DNA of 64,000 bases. Source: Eleusine coracana subsp. coracana (lineage: Eukaryota; Streptophyta; Magnoliopsida; Poales; Poaceae). Below are positions 56,561-64,000 of this stretch, in pieces. The notes beneath the pieces are model-generated. The model was not told the DNA's origin and ran no database searches. It worked only from the letters and a program-made list of their open reading frames with translations. Location: the NCBI GenBank assembly GCA_032690845.1, contig CM064423.1:30278044-30342043 (forward strand). Direction: 5' to 3'. How positions within the stretch are numbered: position 1 is the stretch's first letter; each line of letters starts with the position of its first letter. Position numbers and translations under genes: made by a program.

Positions 56561-59381
56561 AGCATAGCACCTGGATGCCATGGAGACTTCACGCAGGATA
56601 CCCGAATCATTGTTGATCACGGATACATAGATAGACGACCAGGGTCGCAAGAGGAGCACCAGACAGAGGACAACAGCCCCAGAGCTGTATACAAGTGTGA
56701 GGTTACCACCGTGGGCACATGGTACTCCGGCTTCTCACCAGGAGAGGTCGTCGAGACCTACAGAGCAGGGATCCTCCAGACAGCAGGAGGAGTCAGAGGA
56801 GGAGGAGGAGAGCTCAGAGTCTGAGGAGTCAGAGGAGTTTGAGGAGTTCAAGGAGGAGGAGACTGGGCAGCCAGCGTAGACTGTACCCCAGAGGACAGCT
56901 CACCGGGCAGGAGACCCGCAGTGCACCTGTGCAGTGTGCACGAGGAGGCTGCAGAGACTTGTAGAGGCAGCCGGAGAGTCGGATATTCTTAAGGTTCATG
57001 CGAAGGACCTTAGGCTACTCTGTCTCATCTCTTTCGAGCAAAGCTAGACTGTTTGTGCCATAGCAGTACATGCTATACCCGACCATGAGGAGGGCCACAT
57101 GCGCTGACATGGAGCAGTACTTCACGTACTTGCCAGGGCTAGCAGAGCTAGTTACTGCTCTATACAGGTACATGGAGGACATCGTCCTAGAGTTTTATGC
57201 TACACTATGGGTAGCCAGAGACCGCTAAGAGATCTGGTTTCTATTCAGAGGACAGCCATAGCGTGTGACCAGAGAGGATCTCGTAGCTAACTTCGGATTC
57301 CTTGCTTCAAACTTACAGTTGTATAGGAGTGCTTACTCGTCCCTCATTCCACCTCGCAGACCACAACGAGGGATGCTACCTCCAGATGAGACGGTGTCAG
57401 TCGCCTTTCCACCGCCACACACGCCAGGGTTTGACAGATGCCCTGCCAGGCTCATAGAAAAGGCAAAGGTGGTCAGAGTGATAGTCACCAGGACTATCAT
57501 CCCTCGGTCTAGATACAGAGAGGAGTTCACACGTCTTCACCAGTGGGCAGTGGCAACCATACTGAGGAGACAACCATTTGACTTGGCTAATTTGTTGATT
57601 GGTGAGATGGAGGAGGTTATCTCTGAGAGGGTCGAAGGACGTCACTTAGTCTACGGTCCATACACCTGCTATCTTCTAAGGAGGATGGGACGAGTGACTA
57701 TGGAGCAATACGAGACATTCCCTAAGGTGACCACCAGCTACTCACCTCGATTCCCCAAGGGATCACAGTCAGCATCGAGCTAGCAGACGGGAGAGCAAGA
57801 GCAGGAGTCACCGTCAGTCACTCACGAGCAGGCAGCTCATCCAGAGATAGTGGTTCGTGAGTCAGCTAGCACAAGAGCACCTCCCCTGCCTGTAGGCACA
57901 CAGTCAGAGGGCGCTATCACTGTAGCAGCACTTGCCGGACGCCTGAGTGAGTTCATTCAGAGCACAGGTGAGGATAGACGTCAGATGATGGAGGTCATCA
58001 GAGGACAAGCAGAGCTTCAGAGACAACAGATGATGCTGATGACTGAACTGATGACCAATATGGCTGAGTTCACTTAGAGACAGGCCAGCCAGCAGCGAGG
58101 ACCTTCTACTGTTCCATAGTTTCCAATGTTGCAGACATAGCCATGCCCCTTCACTGCTATGATGACAGCTCAGTCCAACGGACTGTCACACTCAGGGGTG
58201 TTATCGATAGGGGGAGCAGGACAGACCTTCTCGCCAGTCACTCAGTTCTCCCCCTTGTCAGCCTTCTCAGTCTCTATGTTGTTCTCTTCACATGCACAGT
58301 CTACAGCTTCACAGAGAACGGTGCCTACCACCTCCCAGCAGTAGTAGCAGCAACCATCTGTCAGGAGTCTATTTTCTAAGATAGTGCACACCACATGTGC
58401 AGACTCTAGGACAGCCCCAGAGTCAGCTACAACTCTACCTTGTTCTGCTACAGACACCACTCTAGTCGCACCTCAGATAGCCGAGGATCTTGCCCGCCGA
58501 GGCTTCACTCAGAAGGATGTGGATGACCTTGCTCTTCTTTAGGCGGTAGCTGCTAAGGAGACATCCACAGTCCCACCAGCAGGGCAAGACAGAGGGTCTG
58601 AGTCACCAGTAGACCTTGAGTACTTTGAGCAGATGGACGCTCAGGTGACGCAGGCTCAGGCAGAGCAGCAAGACCCAGCACAGGAGCAGCCCAGAGTAGA
58701 GCCATCAGAGGACGTCGCTGCATCACTTCCTTCGACCACGAGCGCGTAGTAGTTTCCTTTTCCTCTTATTGGTGGTTGTTGCCAAAGGGGGAGAAGTTGT
58801 CATAGGTCTAGGGGAAGTGGGAGTGTGATCTTGTGCGATCGAGAGTCACTAGCTTGTATTTAGGGGGAGCATACATGTATATGGATTTTGGGAGTTAGAT
58901 ACATTTGATTCTTATTTTGATGGATTTATCAATGTTCGTGGATTTTTATGAGTCATGGTTTTTCATTCGGTTATGTTTGACTCGTCATGATCTCACTTGG
59001 TTTATTTTCATACGTAGCGCTCTGTCTTTCGTTATTTATCTTGTATGCCTATGTATGATTCTATGATGATGATTTCTTGCTTTTAATTCCTATGCATTGC
59101 CATGCTATCCTGATGGCATATCATCATTCATGTGTGACATTGCTTGTCTTTAAGCTTTATTAAATATCTTCACATGACATGCATGCGTATCATCTAGAGT
59201 GCGCTCTTCTTTGTTATTCCTTTTAGCTCTTGATGATGCTTGATTGAGTGGGACCTTGTTTATTCATTGCTTATGCTTTTAAGGTTCCTCTCGATCATTG
59301 TGTAGCTCTTTTAGCCCTGTTGTTTTATGATAAAGATTATGATAAGTAGTGTTTGTCATCAATCACCAAAAAGGGGGAGAT

Positions 59382-59653
59382 TGTAAGCTTCATGACCATT
59401 GATGATTGATACCCAAGGTATGAATGTTTTGGTGATAGATGACAACTACAAAATTGTGGGCTAATATCTACATGAGTGTTGTCTATACAACTCTAATATA
59501 AATCATATGGATGATGGTGGCCTTGGCAATGGATGACAATGACCACAAGCATGGAGGTTTGTGAGCTTGATGGAGTCCAAGGGTTGATGGAGATGTATCA
59601 AAGCTAAGGACAAGCTATGCAGCAAGTATTGGGAACTCTTGTCTAGTTGTTAG
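59382..59653 (+). repeat. 3' LTR of the Sirevirus-type element, truncated
   Basis: Matches the first 270 bp of the 5' LTR and stops after GTCTAGTTGTTAG at 59653, where another LTR-like sequence (TGTCACACTCGG) begins. Confidence 0.85.
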
Positions 59654-59654
59654 G

Positions 59655-62600
59655 TGTCACACTCGGTTTGAAGGACAAAACCAAGTGCTTATTATATCTA
59701 TGTCCAAGAACAAGTTTCACGCATATCGATAGTAAAGTGAATAACAGAGTAACCAATGTCATTATTATAGCGTATCATTATTACACTACCTTAGGTGTGA
59801 AACCAGGAGATCACCACAAGGTCTTTCAAAGAGATTTCCAGCTTGCAAATAATCCATGCTAAGGTTTCACCACTGCGGAATTAAACCGTTCCTATAGAAG
59901 CCCCCTCTGGCGCCGTGGCTAGGAGTGAACCGTCCATTGCCTAAGTCTGAGAGTAAATCGTCCCGACCTCATTCTTCGACTACTTGTAAAACTAGGAAGA
60001 CATCTTGATACTCAACCAAGCCTACCCATATCATCCTTTTGCTTTGCGCTGTTTTCATGGTTACACATTCCACGAACCTACCCTTGTGATCCCAAGCAGA
60101 TACCACCACAATCCCACAATACTATATCGAGTACACGTGCATACCCGCACCATCATCACCATCCTCCTGCTTGGATCACGTCGGTTCCATGTTGTTAAAA
60201 AGGATTACCCATTTTTTGGCACTGGATTTCGGACCGGTCCCATTGGTCGAAGGCAGGGAGTCGAAGTCGGCCAAAGTCAGCTAAGCTCAACGGCTGAAAG
60301 GAATAAAGTGAACCCAATAGGGTTATTTTATCTCTTTCTGTTTTTAGTATAGAGTTTGTTTAGGAATATATCTAGTTGTTTGTTTAGGAGTGTTGACCGA
60401 GTCGGGTCGGAACCCCTTGCACGGGGCTATAAATATGTAATAGGGTTTGTACAAGAAAAACAACACTTTCATTCAATACAATTCGGTGCATCGCCAAACC
60501 TTTTCTTGACAACATCCTCGTCTTGCGTGGGCTACATCGCCTCCAATCTTAGCGAGAGACTTGGATTAGTCACCCTCGGTAATTCTATCAACTCCAACTA
60601 GTACTTTCTCATTGATTTGATATTCAAGTTGTTATCTTTAGAATTGCTAGTTATCCGGTAACGTGCCCAGAGGCCAGAGGCGAATCCGCTCATGGTCCGT
60701 AGGACCAAAACCATTCGAAGGTTGATGGCCCGCCCCTCCTAGAATAGGAATATTTGACTAGGCTTACACACATTCACTTAGATCTTAATTGCGTTTATAC
60801 TATCGACTTTTAGTTCCAATACTTTTTCGGTTAGATCCGATCTATTGTGATCTTTAGTAGGTTTTATGAGTTTGATTTAGATCTGTTATTCGAGTCATCT
60901 TATTGATTTTACCTATAATTGGAGAGTTTTTAGTTCTATTTTCTTGGTTTGGCACTGTTTCGATTAAGTTCGATCTGCTCGAGCCAGTGAGGCTTCATCA
61001 ATTCTGACTTCTCACTGAGTCAATAGGATTAGGTGCGATTCAATCATAGGTAGAGTCGATAGGGTTTTGTTGGGACGTTTAGCCGACAAGTTATCATGGT
61101 TCCATCGAATTCTCAGTGTTCTACTTGTTTATTGACGTATTCATTGAAGTCGATTGCCCCCTTTATTTAATAAGAGTTAAATCTATGATCTTGAGGCATA
61201 TTTGCAATACCAGCTATCAGATCTAATGACTTAGCACTATCGATAGGGGAAGTCTTTGCATGATTACTGCATACCTATCGACTCTGACCTATTGACTTTA
61301 CTTCATCGACAGAGCAAGTTTGGCGTGTTTTTTCATAGTTTTATCAACTTTGCTCTATTGATCTAGTCCTTATCGGCACTGTTTATGTGATATTTAATAT
61401 TCATTTATTGAATTGCCGATGAACCAATTCAAATTAGCCGATTAGTTTATTTTAATAATATCATTCACTGTTTATAGCCATCGACTGGTTTTCACTAACA
61501 GTAATTATCGGCTTTCTTCATCGGTCTGTCCTAGGCCGATGACCCATGGACTTTAACCGTTTGTCTCTTTGTCGATTTGCAGGGAAGATCGACTGGCACG
61601 CCCCGGTTTCTTTGTATTGAGCCCGCACTAGAGTGAAGCAAATCTCTCGGGTCACGCATGTGATTTTCGCGTCAACACCATCTCTCATGATTATGTTAAA
61701 GTGAGCCATTAGTCAAGATTAACATTAGACACTTCCATTCCCGATATAGCAAACTAAGCATGACGTACCCATACTAATATACTACACCATAACCCAGGTG
61801 ACAAGGAATAATATGGAACAGGATAATGACACATGGGATTCAAAATTAACAAGCATGCACAGAGATAGAGAGGAACATAAAACATAGGTTAAAAATGCAT
61901 CAAAGACACTTGCCTGGTTCCCCTTGCTGCTGCTCAAAATCTTCTGGCTGGAGGTCCTGAAAGTTGTCCAACTGTTGGTCGTCTACTTAACGTCACACCG
62001 AAAAGACAAGCATACAACACAACTAAGAAATGACACACCACCCTGTAACATACAACAATGAAAACAATACTACGAAAAAGTATGTGCTGCTACGATTGCG
62101 TGAGCGCAGGAATCACCTCAATCCGAGTTACGAGTAAAAAAGTTATGAAGCTTAAAATAATAAATTAGCAAAATATTGGAAAATAGTACAAAGAAATAAT
62201 ATTAAACACTACGATCGCTTTGGTACAAGAATTTCTTAAATCCGAGTTACAGTTGAAAAGTTATGGCGATTTTAAGTTTCAAGGGCAAAAATGTGAAAAC
62301 AAACAAGTTTAGGGACCTAAAACTAATTTCAAAAAATGTAAGGGCTAAACTATAAAAATATAATGAAAAACTAATTTTTGAAAAGTTAAAGGACTAAAAT
62401 GTAATTTTAAAAGTTGAAGGGCTTAAGTCTAAATTTGTAGGACCAAAACATAATTAAATATAAGTTTAGGGGCCTATACGCAAATTATGCAATTACTGAC
62501 AATAAAATAAAATAAAATAAATAAAAATGAAATCCCGTGGACTAGGTCCACGGGGTCGTGGACCGGCGTTAACCCGAGGGTTCCACGGTGCACGGTGGAC

Positions 62601-63457
62601 CGGCGCGTACCCCTTCGAGGCGATCTGATCTTGGCCATCGTTCTAAGATCGGACGGCCCGGAGCGGCTCCGGCAGGCTAGCGGCGGCCGGCAACGAGCCA
62701 GGCGGTGGTGCCATGGCTGGGAGGCGGTGGCGCGTGGGGATCTCAGATGGTCGACGAAACATGGCGGCAATCGCACCAAACGAGAGAGAAGCTCGCGAGG
62801 ATGCTCACCGTGGGCTTGCGCGCAGCTGGGAAGACAGCGGGCCCAAGGCTGCGAAGCTCGACGGTGGCGGGCGCTGCGTGCGAGGGCGCAAGAAGCTGCG
62901 GGAATGGTGGAAGGCAGCACGGAGGAGCGGGGCCTGCTATTTATGGGGTCGTGACCCCGGGGTGGCCGTGGCACGCACGCCATGGTTGGCGGCGACGGCT
63001 GGGCTCAGCTAGGGTTAGGGTTACAGTGCGGGCTGGGCTGGCAGCTGGGCCGAGCGAGCCTTGGGCCCGACAGGCTGAACTAGAGAGAGAAGAGAATGGA
63101 CCGCAGGTGAGGGAGAGAGGCCCAAGGCCGAAAAAGAGAGAGGGAAGGAGCTGAGCCAGGGGAATTTGGCCCAAAAGCCAAATCTGGTTTCTTTCCCTCT
63201 TTTCTTTTCTGTTTTTCTTTTCCTATAGCCAATACCAAACCAAAACGATTCCTACTCAAATTTTTAAATAAATTTTATCAACAATAAAAATCCTAATGCA
63301 ACTAACGAGCATGACTGCATCAAACACAAATAGTTTTATAAATATTAATTCCTTAACTAATTTACTCTATTATGAAAGTAACTATTTTGCCTAATACTAA
63401 TCTCCTAATAATTAAGAAAAGAATTTCATTGCAAAAATTGAAAATTAGGGTGTTACA
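59655..63457 (-). mobile_element. Ty3/gypsy-type LTR sequence with nested insertion
   Basis: It is bounded by TGTCACACTCGG at 59655 and AGGGTGTTACA at 63457; on the minus strand these give TGTAACACCC...GTGTGACA, well-matched LTR ends. A plus-strand gypsy LTR lies inside (about 60200-61620). A GC-rich block at 62540-63170 is of the kind seen in long grass gypsy LTRs. No matching 5-bp duplication was found (TTAGG left, AACCT right), so it may be one LTR of a larger element rather than a solo LTR. Confidence 0.45.
60200..61620 (+). mobile_element. Nested Ty3/gypsy 5' LTR and start of internal region
   Basis: A promoter-like CTATAAATATG at 60427 is followed by a leader with short ATCGAC/TCGATAG motifs. 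At 61591 ACTGGCACGCCCCGG resembles the first internal bases of many grass gypsy elements. It is truncated shortly afterwards. The boundaries are approximate. Confidence 0.4.
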
Positions 63458-64000
63458 AACCTACCCACCTTAGACTACATTGCAAATCGGAGAGGCAAAT
63501 CCCGATTTGCCTCGCATGCAGAGTGACCGTATAGCCATGTCTTCGGTCGCGTCTCCAACACAGCAGGCAACTCAGAGAGGCAAATCGCTACTGAAGCTGA
63601 AGCCACGCGTTGTCGATGCCGCTCGCCCCGCGCTCGCGAGCTCGAGCTCCCCCGCTACCGCGCTGCTTGCCGCAAGCTTGAGTAGCCTCGCCCGCTTGCC
63701 GTGAGCTCAGTCGGCCCTACGCCCTGCCTCCGTGCTCGTGAGCTCGAGCTCCCCATCGTCGCGTCGCCTGCTACGAGCTCGGCCCATCTCGTGCCCCGCC
63801 GTCGTGCCGCCTACCTCGAGCTCGGCCGGCTCCGCCTCCGCGCTCATGAGTTTGAGGGGCCCGCCACCGCGCTCGCCTCCATCCCGCGCGCAGTCCTCCT
63901 TGAAGCCCAGATCATATTCGCCGCCTCGCACGCCGCCTGCCGAGTTCTGAATTGCCTTCTCCTTGCAGGAGCGGCGGCGGAGGTAGAGGAGGAGGAGACC
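63458..64000. other. GC-rich unassigned end of window
   Basis: The sequence carries a perfect hairpin GAGGCAAATC-CC-GATTTGCCTC (63492-63513) and a further GAGGCAAATCG at 63577. From 63600 it is very C/G-rich with Ser/Pro/Arg frames on both strands. A CCTTGCAG acceptor-like site lies at 63963-63970, before a purine-rich stretch that runs out of the window. No gene can be supported. Confidence 0.3.

Larger units (their letters stand above)
54684..58749 (+). pseudogene. ORF3/env-like region, interrupted by an inverted LTR
   Basis: ATG at 54684 opens MAGSGQDKGKGKMPEKP and a basic stretch up to RLDPESERARR, where an inverted LTR (54817 to about 56560) cuts in. Coding resumes with an acidic segment (EESEEEEESSESEESEE, 56780-56850). 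A conserved-looking block follows: ADMEQYFTYLPGLAELV, DIVLEFYATLWVARDR, VTREDLVANFGF, then RSRYREEFTRLHQWAV (57080-57780). Last come Gln/Pro-rich pieces to TAG near 58749. Placement after gag and before the polypurine tracts fits the extra ORF some Sireviruses carry, often called env-like. The FYATL...TREDL block also resembles the plant transposon-associated domain of PF20167 type. There are at least six stops. Function unknown. Confidence 0.45.
48983..59653 (+). mobile_element. Sirevirus-type Ty1/copia element lacking pol
   Basis: The 5' LTR is 48983-50642, followed by a primer-binding site AGTGGTATTAGAGCC (50643, complementary to initiator tRNA-Met type). Gag lies at 50696-52715 and an ORF3/env-like region at 54684-58749. 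Several polypurine tracts follow (AAAGGGGGAGAA near 58778, TAGGGGGAGCA near 58860, AAAAAGGGGGAGAT at 59368-59381). The 3' LTR begins TGTAAGCTTCATGACC at 59382 and is cut after about 270 bp. No integrase, reverse transcriptase or RNase H motif is visible anywhere, so it would depend on a partner. Multiple polypurine tracts and LTR palindromes are known hallmarks of Sireviruses. Confidence 0.8.

Noticed and set aside
62595..63154. Plus-strand frames of 119 and 149 codons
   Set aside because: GC-rich block inside LTR-like sequence, several frames open, no domain.

Overview
This window reads as nuclear DNA of a grass (Poaceae, probably a panicoid). That is an inference from the mix of grass-type transposons, Sirevirus-type Ty1/copia elements with their typical short palindromes, and a small family of F-box/LRR/FBD genes with high-GC coding sequence. 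There is no prokaryotic gene organisation. Almost everything is transposon-derived. The only host genes I can support are four F-box/FBD loci, all of them damaged.

Layout. 1-323: end of a Ty3/gypsy-like LTR. 324-4015: decayed LINE (+). 4015-5440: 5' LTR and gag start of a Ty3/gypsy element (-). 5440-8202: right part of a CACTA element carrying a spliced but broken plant transposase-associated gene. 9070-11352: F-box/FBD pseudogene (-) interrupted by a 663-bp hAT element. 11633-14822: Helitron-like ends and GC-rich filler. 14921-15740: F-box fragment (+). 16203-22252: Tourist-like MITE split by a Ty1/copia element (-). 22471-25111: two related CACTA elements in opposite orientation. 25490-27440: a direct duplication with a truncated LINE inside one copy. 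27655-29292: candidate Helitron with a captured exon. 29527-40900: F-box/FBD pseudogene (-) split by a full-size LINE, which itself carries a solo LTR. 41264-42742: F-box gene (+) with one internal stop codon. 45107-46978: hAT element keeping a BED zinc-finger exon. 48094-59653: Sirevirus-type copia element with gag and an ORF3/env-like region but no recognisable pol, next to an older inverted LTR piece and containing another inverted LTR. 59655-63457: further LTR sequence with a nested Ty3/gypsy LTR. 63458-64000: GC-rich unassigned sequence.

Several insertions can be dated relative to each other from target-site duplications read directly in the sequence: LINE into the F-box gene (16 bp), then an LTR element into that LINE (5 bp); copia into a MITE (5 bp); hAT into an F-box gene (8 bp); hAT at 45107 (8 bp); CACTA at 23945 (3 bp). 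The host genes do not form a pathway. The four F-box loci look like local relatives, each disabled in a different way, with the pair at 40.9/41.26 kb arranged head to head. No tRNA, rRNA, CRISPR array or intact autonomous transposon was found.
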